Shown: positions 37,240-49,435 of the stretch, one piece after another
Layout: each line of letters begins with the position of its first letter
Position numbering within the stretch: position 1 is the first letter of the stretch
Program-made: the position numbers and the translations under genes
DNA from: Copromyces sp. CBS 386.78
Taxonomy: Eukaryota > Ascomycota > Sordariomycetes > Sordariales > Sordariaceae
DNA length: 64,000 nucleotides
Assembly: GCA_030685235.1 (NCBI GenBank)
Contig: MU839098.1
Span: forward strand, 186,001 to 250,000
Direction of reading: 5' to 3'
The notes under the pieces: generated by a model
What the model was told of the DNA's origin: nothing
Database searches by the model: none
What the model saw: the letters and a program-made list of their open reading frames with translations, nothing else

Positions 37240-39100
37240 ATGTTGTATTACGGGCCGAGAAGGCTGCCCGCTATTCTTTTGTAGGCTAGACCGCTATAGT
37301 TACCTGGGCTACTATTATATGTTCAAAGGCTAATAATAAGGTTAGAAATAAGGGAAAGATTACATATAAAAGTGCTGGGGAACGGTTTGACGTTATTAAA
37401 GCTATCGTTAAAAAATATGTGATGTTTATTAGGGATGGGAAGTTGTTACCGATTAGTGAAAAGGCTTATTGACCGCTAGTATTAATTGCGGAGGAGGATA
37501 AAGTATTTAATATTATAGTTTAGATAGTTAATTGCGGGCTCTTTCCTTTGAATAATTCCTCTTTCGTTAAATTGGTTAATTAATTGCGGGTTTAATAGGT
37601 ATACCTTCCTTCTATTAATATTTATAGAGAGTGGCCTATAGAGTAGCGTAAATAATATTTAGAATTTGAGTTTAAAGTAGTTAGTTTTAAAGATGTAAAG
37701 AGGATAAGCGTTGAAGTTTAATTAGATTTTTTTCGAAGATTGGTTTAAAGAGGTGAAAATTGTATATAATAGTTTTAATATTAAGGAGGAGAATATTTAG
37801 AATATAGATGAGAGTCCGTTTTAAGTAAGGAAGATGAAGGGAGTTATAAAGGTATGTATATATCCCCCTATATTGATTTACCGTATATTCCTATACTAAT
37901 TAGTATATAGATAAGTACTTTTTATAAAGAATAGAGTTCGTATAAGGAGGGTTATCTTTAATTTTAGTAATAAGGAGAGTTTTATTGTTATTAATGCTAT
38001 ATTTGCTGTAGTAAAGAGTATTCTATTTTTTTTAATATTTAAAGTATAGATTATGGTAAGTTATCTACTATTAATTGTAATTAACGTTGATTGTAGTTAA
38101 ATTAATTCGATTTATAGGTATAGGGTAATGTGTAGGCTAGTTACGAGGTTGATTTAGATGTTGTTATTACGAATATTATAATTGGGTATAATAATGCTTA
38201 TTGTGTATTGTAGTGGATTAAGTATTTTAATAAGTATTCGTTTAAGTTGTTTCCTTTTTTTGATGGCTATACTATCGATAAGTAGTTTAATTTATTATTA
38301 GATTACCCGCTTCCCTTTGAGAGATTAGAGCTTTTTGAAGGCGATAGAGTAATTGTTAGCGTTACGACTATTACGAAACCGAGAGTATATAGGGTGTTAT
38401 TTATGGATAGGTTTGAAGTTTATGAAGATTTATATATTTTATAGTATTGTAATGCTTTTGATATTATCCCTTTTACATTACTTTCGTATATTAGTTACGT
38501 GTTCTAGTTGTTTAATATAAGGGTTTATTAAATAATTAAGAAAGTTTATTAGAAGGCTTTGGTAGATGAAATTGCTAGTAGAGTTATTAATATTAATTGT
38601 ATAGTCTTTTTAAATAATTAGAAGAAAGTTAAAGAGGCTAGATTTATATGTAATAATATTTATAAAGGATGGGAAAAGATAGGGCTTTGGCTATTTAGAT
38701 TAGATGTATTGTTTAATTAGTTATATGAGGTTGTGAGGGTACGGTAAGAACCCTTTTTTTTAAATGCTTTGAAGCTATTACGCTTTATAAAGTATTACGT
38801 ACTTTCAAATTTCTAGTTATCTAGAAACGGTTTGATATAGCGAGCTTATTATTGTGGGATAGTATTATTAGTACTAAGGTTGTTCTACGGGTATTTATTA
38901 ATTTTTAGAAGTTGTTATTTAATTGGTAGGAGCTCTATAGGCGCTATATAGAAGTAGAATTTTAAAAGTAGAATTTTTATAAATACGTGGCTATTGGTAA
39001 TAGAGTATATTCGAAAGAGGTTTTTAATACTAAGGTCGTTATTAGACGGTTAATTAATATAGAGGAGGGATTGAAGGAAATTTAGCGTACTAGTATAGTT
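37240..39100 (+). pseudogene. Degenerate pogo/Fot1-like DDE transposase
   Basis: Reading through RIP stops, the order of motifs is that of pogo-family transposases. There is an N-terminal helix-turn-helix region with SEKAYQPLVLIAEEDKVFN near 37,470, then NIDES (first catalytic Asp, ~37,806), VLFMDRFEVYEDLYILQYC (second Asp, ~38,403), and IIPFTLLSYISYVFQLFNI (~38,480). The last is the degraded form of LPxHTSHxLQPLDV, with its Asp now Asn. NIYKGWEKIGLWLF follows near 38,670. The plus strand is poor in C but rich in G, so mutation acted mainly as C to T on this strand. It cannot encode a working enzyme. Confidence 0.7.
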
Positions 39101-39131
39101 TTTATTAAGAAGGTCGCCTTCGATAAAAACT

Positions 39132-39905
39132 TTGGTTTTAAATAGTAGTTATTGCGTAGAGGTTAAGGTTAAGAAAAAGGCTGTACTTGAGTTAATTGGT
39201 AATAAGGATATCCCTGACGATAATAGCTTTGTTAGTATTACTATAGATTATTTAGAGTACGATATTGTATTTAAGATAAAAGAGGGATGGGATGAGGTTG
39301 TTACGGATGATGCCCGCCGCGAGTTTATAGGTAAGCTATAATAGTAATAGGGCTTAGACTATTTGTGTTATATATTAGAGATGAGGGTATGGAAGAAGGT
39401 TGCTTAGTTAATAGAGTAGGATTTGAATACTTTCTTAGCTAGTTTTAAGGATGAGGATGATGTTCGTTTTAAGGCTACTAGTAAAACTACCCTTCTTATA
39501 ATGTGTAAGGACTTCGTGCCTTTTAAAATGTATAGTAAAAAGCGTGCTAGAAAGATTCGTAGGGGGAGTACGTTATCGATCGAGATTTATTTAGGTAATA
39601 AGGGTGTAAATATCTTTAGCGAGCTACCCATTATATATTTTCATTTAGTTAGTACGCTAGTTAGGCTATTTATTTTAATACTATACCTTCCTAGAAAGAG
39701 ATTTAAAAAGGGGAAGGAGAAGGCTATAGATTTTGATAAGGGGGAGGGGGAAGTTATAGTAATTATTACGGTAGCGGGAAAGAAATTAAAGGTGCTTGTA
39801 AGCTGTATAAGGGTAACCGTTATTGTACTAGACGATTTTTTTGGTAATAATAGTAATAATGGGGAAGGGGGGGAGGAAGAGGAAGAGTTGGATATTGTAA
39901 TGTAA
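39132..39905 (+). pseudogene. Downstream frame of the pogo-like element, possible C-terminal domain
   Basis: Two open segments (39132-39341 and 39423-39905) lie in one frame, separated only by TAA/TAG stops that are probable RIP products. Together they would give about 250 residues. These include CVEVKVKKKAVLELIGNKD, KEGWDEVVTDDARREF, a basic stretch KMYSKKRARKIRRGSTLS, and an acidic end (NNGEGGEEEEELDIVM). It could be the C-terminal extension of the transposase or a second product of the element. No family recognised. Confidence 0.4.
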
Positions 39906-40068
39906 GGTGTAGTGTACGGACTATTTGTACTTTAAAATATTATAATATATATTACGATATCTTTTTAATAAAAATAAATATATTGTTAAATGCGGGTAAT
40001 TGAGAGCTTTATTTTGTATATTTTATTATATTTATAGCTAATTTGGTGATGGAGTTATGGTTGTGTGT

Positions 40069-40175
40069 AGATATCTGACTGTTATAGAGCTTGCGCGTTA
40101 TAGGTAAAAAGACCGACTCTTAGAGGGACGAGGAGAGGCGGTTGGCTGGCGAAGCGGATCTACTTAACCGACGAG
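40069..40175 (-). repeat. Right terminal inverted repeat of the pogo-like element
   Basis: Inverted copy of 24000-24117, followed by TA. Cytosines on the plus strand are changed to T relative to the left copy. Confidence 0.85.
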
Positions 40176-40177
40176 TA

Positions 40178-42839
40178 GTTCAACTTTGGTCAAGTGCGTG
40201 GTAATCAAACGTTTACACCACCGCACTCTTTCGATCGTGGAGTGAAGATTTCCGATACCGACAAGCTGTCGCCGTTGTCGTCGTTTCCGGAAAATAGTCC
40301 GTACTGTATGAAAATGATCTTCCCGAGGTCGTCGTCGACTTGCCGTCGCTACCGTATCACAACACTGTTATCGCTATCGACCTGCAGATAGAAATGGAAC
40401 GTCGTCATAGTGGAACCCCGAAGGACCAGTTAAGCTTTTCGCTCCATCATCGATTCCATGCCATCGCCGTCTTGGTGTACATAAAAGTTGAGACCTGGTT
40501 AGCCATCCCTTTAGCGGTGTGCTATACGTGTAGTCCTCCACTGCGAACCCTAGTTGTAGTTCTAGGAAGTTTCTGGGAGTGACGACATTTGTTGTTTCGG
40601 ATTTGAAGGGTTCTGAAACAAAAAGAGCTTGCGGGGGTTGTGGCTGTTGTTCGTTCCTCACTAGGAAAAGTAGGTAATTAAGCACGTGTCTAGGAGCATA
40701 CCTATGAAAAGCTGTCCTTTGTTCAAGAACTTCAAGGGCGGAATCGGCAAGAACCTCTTGTCAGTGGCCAGTGCCAGCCCTCACAGACCGATAGATACGT
40801 ACTCCGCATGTAGAGGAGGGTGAGAGGCTTGAGCACAACGGTTTGCCCGTTGGCCAATTGCTTCAGGCGGAGAGTCTGGATTGACGAATGGCGATGGCTG
40901 GAGATAAGGATCTTGAACGAACCTCAACACCACCAGAAGGTCTCACAGAAGCTCACAGGCCTTCGCACGGAGCCCCCAGGACCCTTCATGTGCAAGTCCG
41001 TGTGGATGTGGATGTGTGAAAGTTGGCTGGACTTGTCGAATGATGTTTTGCCACAGCAACCTTCAAGGGTCCCCACCACCGTCGGCCGATCTGATTGGAA
41101 CTGCCGAGCAGGGAGGGCAGAGGAGGGGCAAGTGCTGCAACGCTGTAATTGCTGGATTGGATTCTTCGTTGTGGAAGCTTTCATTCACTCACAAGAACGA
41201 ATGAACCTCAAAAGAGATCCTGCAAATTGAAGAGGAACGTTTGGAACATCCTTCAGAAGGGTCAGCCGTCTGAGCCTCATAACGTCGTTCATCTTTATTA
41301 TTTGTTTTCTCCAAACTTATAAAAGAGCGGACGCCGCACGGTTTTCCCCCCAGGAAACCTGGAGAAGGACCCCATGCCCATAGCGCGCTGTATATAGTAT
41401 AGCATAGGGAATAAGAACATTATTATTATTATTATTATTATTATAAGAGAGCGGAGGAAATCATAACCCATCATAGACAGCTGGACCCTGAAGTAGATTG
41501 CATCGGGTAACCTAGCTTGGGACTAAAACAAGGTACCGGTACCTTCTTGCTGTCATTAGGGCTCGAGATAGTGGGCAGTCAGGATCCAACTCCGTTTAGT
41601 GTATCACGTTCGGCTTCTTCAGCCCTTCGCGTTCACAGCTGATCGGTGTCGGCTATCGAAGAACAGGAACGGAAAAAGGAAACGTGAAGAGGATGGAACT
41701 CGTTTGTTTCGTCTCAGGTCATTTCCACAGACCATACTTCTGGCCATGAAACGATTCAATCCAGCTGGGTGGACCCCAGCCTCCTCTTCCGCCTCCTCGT
41801 GCTTCGCTCGTGCCGGGCTCAAGCTCCTCATCCATCACCATCGATGTTTCCATCAATGTTCTGGAGAACCCGGTACCTTGTCCAAAAGTACCTGCCCACC
41901 CGTGCACATCCCGCTTTCCATTGCCAGGGTTGTGTCAAGGGTCGTTAGGGTTGTGTACTGTAACCCTGGTTTCCCCCCCACCGCATTATGCCCTGGGTCC
42001 GCGTGACCGCATCGCTGGAGTGGGTGCCGTGTTCCAATTTCCTCCCTGCCCGGCTGCCGGGCACTTCCCAACCTACCCACTGTCCGGGTACCAGAAACAC
42101 AGACAGAGCTTCCCGTCCCGTCTTTTTATCACTGAAAAGGGTGTGTGTCCCGTCTGAGGTGCACTGCAAAAGCACGACCCGACCTGACAAGCATCCGTTA
42201 TCTCCAGCTGCTACTGCTACCCGCCTCGACCGCCGCCCGCCCATCCAGATCACTGCCCACTGGGCAGTCCCGGACGGAACCAGCCAGACAGCATCCATCT
42301 CAACCCTCCATTCACCTAATAAAGTGAGACAAGCCACCCCCATAATTCAATTTTCCCCTTCACTCGTCTGTTGGCTTGATTCATCTTGCTCTCTCGGCTG
42401 CCCTATACATCATAACCCCCTTCGATATAAAAAAGGCCCTTTGGTTCTTCTAGGTTCTTTGCGACCACGGCAGCACCTGGAACCGCGACCCAAAGCCGTC
42501 CCGCTTTTTCCTTCTTTGCTGCAGAGCTACCTTAGGCAGTACCTTAGCCTAACTCCAACACTTCCCGGAGACCTGACGTAGCGTCACTTCGTGGCCCCGC
42601 CCTGTCTTCCTCCTTTCCAACCTCACCTAACAACAGATCGGCTCACCCAAAGAAAAAGGATTGGCTGCTCCCAAAGCCCAACTGATTCCATCGAGCACCT
42701 ATCCAACCAACGACGACTTTTGTTGTCCACCGATTACAAAGCCCCATCTTTTTCTCTCTCTCACCGAGCAAAGATATCCTCGACATCGAACCCGTCCGTC
42801 CCGTATCTCGACACAAGCAAGACTCAGGAGACAAGCACA
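40178..42839. other. Intergenic and treB upstream region
   Basis: No gene supported. It includes an (ATT)n microsatellite at about 41421-41445. A long CT-rich leader (42,590-42,835) precedes the neutral trehalase ATG, typical of well-expressed fungal genes. A minus-strand frame at 40374-40685 has a coding-like look but no homology that I recognise. Confidence 0.45.
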
Positions 42840-45340
42840 ATGTCAGCTCCCACGTCCCCCCAGGGCAAAGGCCGGGGCCGCAACCTCTCGACCGACGACT
42901 ACAACGTCTATGACGATGCGAAGACATATTATGCAACTGAAGACCGCCACCATAACCACCGCGCTGGAGCCAGAACTCGTACCTACTCTCAGGTATGCAT
43001 CCTGCAGCCAAACTGTCATACTTGTCGAGCATCTACTGACTTCCCCTACAGAACAGCTTGTTCAAGCAGTTTGAACGTCTAGGCCTTCAGAAGGAGCCCT
43101 ACCGCAGAGGCAGCCATGGTACGAAGATAATCACTTGCCAGCAAACGGTTCCGTGCGAAACACATACTGATAAGATGTTGGACAGACGAGTCTACGATCC
43201 CCCACTCCCGCAGATTCCTTATCCAGGTCGAGCCCACGTTACAAAGCCTGCAATCGCAGGAAGACACGGATGGCAACATGCAGATCACCATCGAGGACAA
43301 CGGGCCAAAGGTACGAGGAAACGCCATCAAGGAGTTGGAAGTCGCGGTTGGTATTACACAGCGCTAACATGGTGTAACTCTCAGGTCCTGTCCCTCCGAA
43401 CCGCAGCGTCCAACGGATACAACCGATTCGACATCCGTGGCACCTACATGCTCTCCAACCTTCTCCAGGAGCTTTCCCTCGCCAAGGAATACGGTCGTAA
43501 GCAGATCATTCTCGATGAGGCCAGACTCAACGAGAACCCTGTGAACCGACTATCGCGACTCATCAAAGACCATTTCTGGGAGGGGTTGACACGACGCATC
43601 GATGCCTCCAGCATCGAGATTGCTGCGCGCGACCCGAAGGACTGGACCGACGATCCCCGACCCCGCATCTACATTCCCAGAGGAGCACCCGAACAGCACG
43701 AGTACTACACAAAGGTGGCATTGGACAGGCCTGAGCTGCGCCTGGATGTTCAGTATCTTCCCGAGAAGATCACTCCCGAGATCGTTCGGGATATGAACGC
43801 CAAGCCTGGCCTCCTGGCCGTAGATATGGAGGAAGTCGTTGATCCCAAGACGGGCGAGAAGACGTTGCGTGGCCGCCCTTTCGTTGTGCCCGGAGGTCGT
43901 TTCAACGAGCTCTACGGATGGGACAGCTACATGGAGTCTCTCGGGCTGTTGGTCAACGACAAGGTTGACCTGGCCAAGTCCATGGTGCAAAACTTCTGCT
44001 TCTGCATCAAGCACTACGGAAAGATCCTCAATGCCACTCGTTCTTACTACCTTTGCCGATCGCAGCCGCCCTTCCTAACGGATATGGCTCTGCGAGTCTA
44101 CGACAAAATCAAGCACGAACCGGGTGCTCTTGATTTCCTTCGTCAGTCTCTGCTGGCCGCGATCAAGGAATACTACAGTGTCTGGACAGCTGAGCCTCGC
44201 CTTGACCCTGTCACTGGTCTCTCCAGGTACCGCCCTGAAGGTCTCGGCGTTCCTCCCGAGACTGAGGCTGGTCACTTCATCCATATTCTTGAGCCGTACG
44301 CCAAGAAGCATAACATGACCTTCGACGAGTTTGTATACGCTTACAACCACGGCGATATCAAGGAGCCCACGCTCGACGACTACTTCATGCACGACAGAGC
44401 TGTTCGTGAGTCCGGCCACGATACCACATACCGCTTCGAAGGTATCTGCGCCGATCTGGCCACCATCGATCTCAATTCGCTACTCTTCAAGTACGAGACC
44501 GATATCGCCCGTACCATTCGCAACGTCTTCCACGACAAGTTTGAGGTGCCAGATGACTGGCTCGCTACCAACAACCCGGGTGCTAGCAAGCTAGAGACCT
44601 CAGCGATATGGGATCGCCGTGCCAAGCGCAGAAGGCTGGCCATTGACAAGTACCTCTGGAACGAGCAGGCGGGCATGTACTTTGACTATAACACCGCCAA
44701 GCGCGAGCAGTGCAACTACGAAACTGCCACCACTTTCTGGGCCCTGTGGGCGGGTGTGAGCACCCCAAAGCAGGCTGCTGCAATGGTAACCAAGGCTCTG
44801 CCCAGGTTGGAGGCTTACGGTGGTCTGCTTTCCGGAACAGAGGAGTCTCGTGGTGAGATTGGCCTAGAGCGTCCTAACCGTCAATGGGATTTCCCTTACG
44901 GTTGGGCGCCACAGCAGATTCTTGCTTGGACTGGTCTGTACCGGTATGGCTTCAACGAGGAGGCCGAGCGCCTTGCGTACAAGTGGCTGTTCATGATCAC
45001 CAAGGCGTTTGTGGACTTCAACGGCGTGGTAGTCGAAAAGTACGATGTGACAAGGCCCATTGACCCACACAGAGTCGATGCCGAGTACGGCAACCAGGGG
45101 TTGGACTTCAAGGGTGTTGCCAAAGAAGGGTACGTTTGTCCTGACACCATTCCAATTTTCGAAGAAGCACAATTACTGACGTGATAAAACAGTTTCGGAT
45201 GGGTCAATGCCAGTTATATCTACGGCTTGCAGATCGTTAACGCGCATATGCGCCGTGCGCTCGGAACTCTTACACCCTTTGAGACCTTTATGAAGGCTCT
45301 CGAAGACAACCGGAACAAGGCGCTCTCTGAGCTCGTTTAG
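42840..45340 (+). CDS. treB: Neutral trehalase
   Basis: Five exons (42840-42992, 43052-43118, 43186-43310, 43385-45129, 45193-45340) join to 746 codons including stop; all introns are GT-AG. This cytosolic GH37 enzyme hydrolyses trehalose to two glucose, for example during conidial germination and recovery from heat. Both trehalase signatures are intact: [14 protein letters not shown] (from residue ~284) and [10 protein letters not shown] (from ~615). The regulatory N-terminus has a protein kinase A consensus RRGS at residues 69-72. A calcium-binding loop [12 protein letters not shown] lies at residues ~100-111, as in other fungal neutral trehalases activated by cAMP signalling. There is no signal peptide, which separates it from acid trehalase. 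The regulatory head is spread over three small exons while the catalytic part is one large exon. Confidence 0.95.
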
Positions 45341-46929
45341 TCTGGTTCCAGCGGCTCATTTTTAACGACCCGTTATCTTTCCATCGAAGCGTCTGTTAGC
45401 CTGCAGCCTTTTGGCCTTCGCAGTTCATTTCATCATTCGGCGTTTAGGGTTTTCACATGGACTACTGGCGCAGCTCTTTCCGTCATTGTTACAAAGTCAG
45501 ATCGGTTCTCGACAAAGGGACGACGAGGCGGGGAGGTAGATTACAAAAGATCACTATCAAAAAAGAAGGAGAAGGTACTATGATGGCATTTGCATACTAC
45601 TGGGTGTTGCTGCTGAGGGGTGAAGACTGAAAAGCACGCCGACGGGAGCGGTGTTGCTGATGTTCTTTTTGGCCATAAGGGCTGAAAACATTTTTAAGAG
45701 AAGGACCCCGACCTTAACGGTCTATTAGCAGTAGTATATTATAGGCCAATTATTACCTGATGAAATAACTGGGCGCTCGTGAACAAGCTCGTTGTGACCA
45801 GACGTGAATGTGAGCGAGACCGTCGACCGACAAGTCACGGTCTTCTCGAACAAAGTCGCGTTCTCCTCCACGATTCCCAGGTCTAGTCCAGAAACCTTTT
45901 CCTGAAGACAACTCTCCGAAGATCTCGATGTCTCCTTCGTCAGATTTTAGGCCATGTCTGAAGAAATGGCATGCAAGCCAGATTGCACTTGTTGGCGTTT
46001 GTTATCATCGGGAGAGCATCCCCAGGCCCCCTCTAATTACAATCCCTCCCAAGTCCATACATCTTTACTGCAACCTGCGTTACTTTGTAGTGCTTTTTAC
46101 ACCGGTATTCGAGAGTTTTTGCTTCGTGACATGATTGATGCATGCAAGAATCCCATTGTCCAGAGCATCGGGTTGAGTCACAGCTTTCCAACTGCATGTT
46201 ATCGTGTGTGATATTGCAGCTTTCGAAAATCCACCTTATGCAAAGCGTGGTGTGCGGGCATCGCAGAGGCGCTGCCTGCACACTGCAGCTAAGGACTATC
46301 GCAACTTGGCACGGTGGTATTTGTTAGCAAGAGTTACCATCAACGCCAATGTTGTTCAAAAACACTAACAGCTGCCAGTCCGTACTATCAACATCGAGTT
46401 GACTTTCGAGTGTTGGCAACCCATATTTGACTTAAACCATCTCCGACACTCCCTTTTCTCTACTTTCTCTGCCAGGACACTCCTTCACCATACTTTACCT
46501 CCGAGTAAGACAGGTACCCCACTTTTGTCAATCGCACCCCGCGATCCTGAGCTTTTACCAGTTGCCAACAAATGTGCGAAATCCAGGTTTGGAAAGGGTG
46601 CAGCAAGATTGGTTTCCGATCATCAAAAATAAAGCTGGATTTTGGTAACGGGATGAGGTGGCCATCCGCGGGTTCAAGCCAACAACCACGTCTACTCTTC
46701 GCTAACAAAAACCAATAGGCATCATGGTATAGCGACCGAAAACGCAAGAGCAAATAAAAAATGAGAAGACTGCAAGAAAAAAAAAGGTGGTCTGTTGTCA
46801 TGAGCCGAGGCGTTGTGAAGGGGAAACGGTGCCCCCCGTGCCCCCCATTATCTTTGAAATGACAAAAGCGCACGGATTTGAGTAAACTTCGAACACCGAA
46901 CTGGGCATATATGCCGGACAAAGGTTCAG
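45341..46929. other. Intergenic, no supported gene
   Basis: The 3' flank of treB and AT/GC-mixed sequence with short frames. Nothing recognised. Confidence 0.45.
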
Positions 46930-47235
46930 CGAAAAACCTCGACAACAAAACCTGGTTTTTCGTCATGATAGACACGCCCGTTCAGTCAAGCGAGTCTGCC
47001 ATCGTTCGATGTTTATACTCTTTAGTCGATATTTCGACGAGAACTTGGCACGAAAGGTACCTCAGAGCTTTTGCCTCGCGTCCGTAAAAATGCAACAATC
47101 GGAGACCATATATGCAACCTTGATGTCGAAGCCTGGACATAGGGGGAGACAAAAGAGTATCAATGGTGGCGATGATACCGTCGGGCTGATTCCCGACGAC
47201 AGCATATTTGATTCTGGCGATGCCCTGCATATATG
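46930..47235 (+). repeat. Diverged repeat, copy A
   Basis: Matches 48985-49435 in order and orientation. Shared phrases include AAAACC-GG-TTCTTC, GAACTTGGCACGAAAGGTA, ATCTCAGAGCTT (here CCTCAGAGCTTT), TTGATGTCGAAGCCTGGA, and ACATATTTGATTCTGG (here GCATATTTGATTCTGG) followed by GATGCCCTGCA. The copies flank the gene at 47579-48560. Confidence 0.6.
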
Positions 47236-47578
47236 CAGACTGGCACGGTTCGGAGGTCTAAAAACTGGAAGACACGAACATCTCCGAAGCCAACAGCAGC
47301 ACCGGTCGCGGCGGGGGGGCTTCGAGCGAGAAAAGACTGTGAGAGAAAATCTATATAACAAACCTCTCCTCCCCTCCAAAGTGACCGGGCTTTCTTCTTT
47401 TTTTCCTTATCCGCACAACGTTGTTCTCGTAGTATCAATCAATTATCCATATACTGGCACCCAAATCTATTTGCTAGGTACATACCTTAGCTCTCCCTAA
47501 GAAACCACAGCTTCCTCAATCTCTATTGCTTGCAAAACAAGCACAACACGCCTAGCAGTTATCCATCAGCTAGCCACG

Positions 47579-48560
47579 ATGTCTCGTCTCAACGCGGAGC
47601 GCCTGGGCGTTAACCAGGAGCCGTCGACCCCGACGGTTTCCATGCCCCAAAGGCTGCTGACGCCAGTGACCCCCGTCAAGGGTCAGAAACCGCGAACGCC
47701 GGATGTGAGTATTCCTTTCCTTCTCCCTTTCCCTTCGTGATCCTCGGCATATATTGTTCAAATTGCAATCTCAGTCATCAGCTCAACGGCTAACAAATGG
47801 TTTAGTCTCAGGAAGCGAGCATCGTACGCCGTCCAGCCACCCGCCGCCATCGTAGGCCCACCCGTGCTCCTGGGCGTTACTACCTTCGGTCATCATCCGG
47901 CGTTGGACCTGTAAGTACTTCTTACCTTAGTAGTCTACCGTACCTGTACATTCCCTTCCATCCCTGCACTGTCCAACTCCTTTAACCTACCTGGATCATC
48001 GTTATTTATTCCGGCCATCGAGTCTGCACCCAGACAAGACCCTTGTACTATGTATCTTGCTCGCTGATGCATCGACTAATATTACTTCTACCTTTTAGCC
48101 CCAGGAGCAGGAACAAGAAGACGACGATGCGGAAGAGGAAATTGCCGACGATGACAAGGAACCTCAAAGGGAGACATCCACCATCACCGCCACCAGTGAT
48201 TACGGCGCACAAAAGCCGTCCCTCCGCATCAGAATAAAATGGGGAAAGGACAAAAAGCCGACTTTAGACCGCCTAGACGTTGATGGACGCCCTCTTCCCA
48301 AGCTGAGGAAGATTTGGGACATGGAGCGGGAACAGCAAGAGAAGGAAAGTGCTGCCGCCGCTGCCGCCTCTGCTCCTCTTTTTCTCCCCCGAGGAACTCC
48401 GTTGAAGAAGAAGGTGCCTTCGTTGCTGGCCGTCGTCCCGGCATTGACGACGCCTAGGAGGAGATTATTTGCTGACGTGCTCGCGGAGCGCAAGCGCAAG
48501 CGCGACGAGTTGGAGTTGGAGTTGCAGTCGGAGTCCGAGACCGAGACCGAGACCGAGTGA
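47579..48560 (+). CDS. Small charged low-complexity protein, probably nuclear
   Basis: Three exons (47579-47704, 47806-47910, 48099-48560), all in phase 0, give 230 codons. The introns are GTGAGT...TTTAG and GTAAGT...TTTTAG. The N-terminus is rich in Thr-Pro (STPTVS, LLTPVTPV, PRTPD). The second exon is strongly basic (VRRPATRRHRRPTRAPGRYY). An acidic Gln/Glu/Asp block follows. A central segment SLRIRIKWGKDKKPTLDRL may be a small conserved motif. The C-terminus has PRRRLFADVLAERKRKRDEL and a Ser/Glu/Thr-Glu repeat. Alternating basic and acidic patches suggest a nuclear or chromatin-associated protein, but I recognise no domain. Clean splice structure argues that it is a real gene. Confidence 0.65.
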
Positions 48561-48984
48561 GATCAACGACTAGAGGACGACATACATAAGTTAGGATAAT
48601 ATTATCCAGGAAGACTGGAGGGCAGGAACGCGGGTCTTGGCTGGGGCTGACACATGGATTAGCAGCGCTGAAAAAGATGGTCTGGGCAGGTTTAGTTGAA
48701 TGAGAATTATTAGTTGACGGTGGGGCCTGTGACCCGTGACAGGTTTGGATTTGGGTTAAATCAGGTAATGAACAAGGAGCAATATGAACGAGGATATTTT
48801 GGCGTTAAAATCAAACATGAACCAGACCCTGACTCCGAGAGCAGAAAGCAATAGACACCGCTTTAACAAATCGCTTGTTGGTTCATGTTAATGTGATATT
48901 TGCAATTGTGCCGTCCGCCTTCTTGGTTAAGTCCAAAAAAGAATTGAAAGAGAATTAAGAAAAACAAAAAAATTCCAATACCTT
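48561..48984. other. 3' flank of the charged-protein gene
   Basis: Includes about 48850-48930 (CGCTTGTTGGTTCATGTTAATGTG...), which is related to about 49640-49720 (GACTTGTTGATTCATGTGAA...), a second diverged repeat pair in this area. Confidence 0.4.
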
Positions 48985-49435
48985 ACCAACAAAACCGGGT
49001 TCTTCCACCATAAAAGTGGTAGTTATGCAGTCAACCGCACAACTGTGCCCGCTATCGTTCAATGTTGATGCTCTGTAGTTGACATTTTGGCATGAACTTG
49101 GCACGAAAGGTAAGGTAAGGTATCTCAGAGCTTACAACGCCTCCTCCGCTCGCCCCCAGCCAGCATGAAGGATTTGATGGCACCGGCCTTGGGATATACC
49201 TTTTGTGGGCGCCAACCAGGCCAACCGGGTACCATCAATTTTCTTTTGTCAGGGACGAGCTCCGGAAATGCCAACATTGGAGACTGGATACCTTACCTAT
49301 GCATACCTTATTTGCGTTGCTGATGTCGGAGCCTGGAAATGGAAGTATGAACCGGGTGCACGGTGACGACGATACTCCCTGGCTGATTTGATTGCCCGAC
49401 CACGACATATTTGATTCTGGTGATGCCCTGCAAGG
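48985..49435 (+). repeat. Diverged repeat, copy B
   Basis: Counterpart of 46930-47235. It is longer because of an insertion of roughly 120 bases around 49135-49255, which includes AAGGTAAGGTAAGGTAT nearby. It overlaps no gene. Confidence 0.55.

Larger units (their letters stand above)
24000..40175 (+). mobile_element. pogo/Fot1-like DNA transposon split by a nested retrotransposon
   Basis: The ends are inverted repeats of ~107-118 bases (24000-24117 and 40069-40175), starting CTCGTCGGTTA and sharing CCAACCGCCTCTCCTCGTCC. Each is flanked directly by TA (23998-23999 and 40176-40177), the target site of the Tc1/mariner/pogo superfamily. A degenerate pogo-type transposase lies at 37.24-39.1 kb. 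Removing the LTR element (24225-37220) and one copy of its 5-bp TSD leaves a DNA transposon of about 3.2 kb, with 225 bp on the left and about 2.95 kb on the right. The right part is RIPped on one strand, while the left 225 bp is nearly unmutated. Confidence 0.8.

Noticed and set aside
40374..40685. Minus-strand frame of 103 codons with coding-like composition
   Set aside because: No motif, no homology I recognise, and no splice-consistent extension. It could be a fragment, but I cannot support it.
41421..41445. (ATT)n run
   Set aside because: Ordinary microsatellite with no associated feature.
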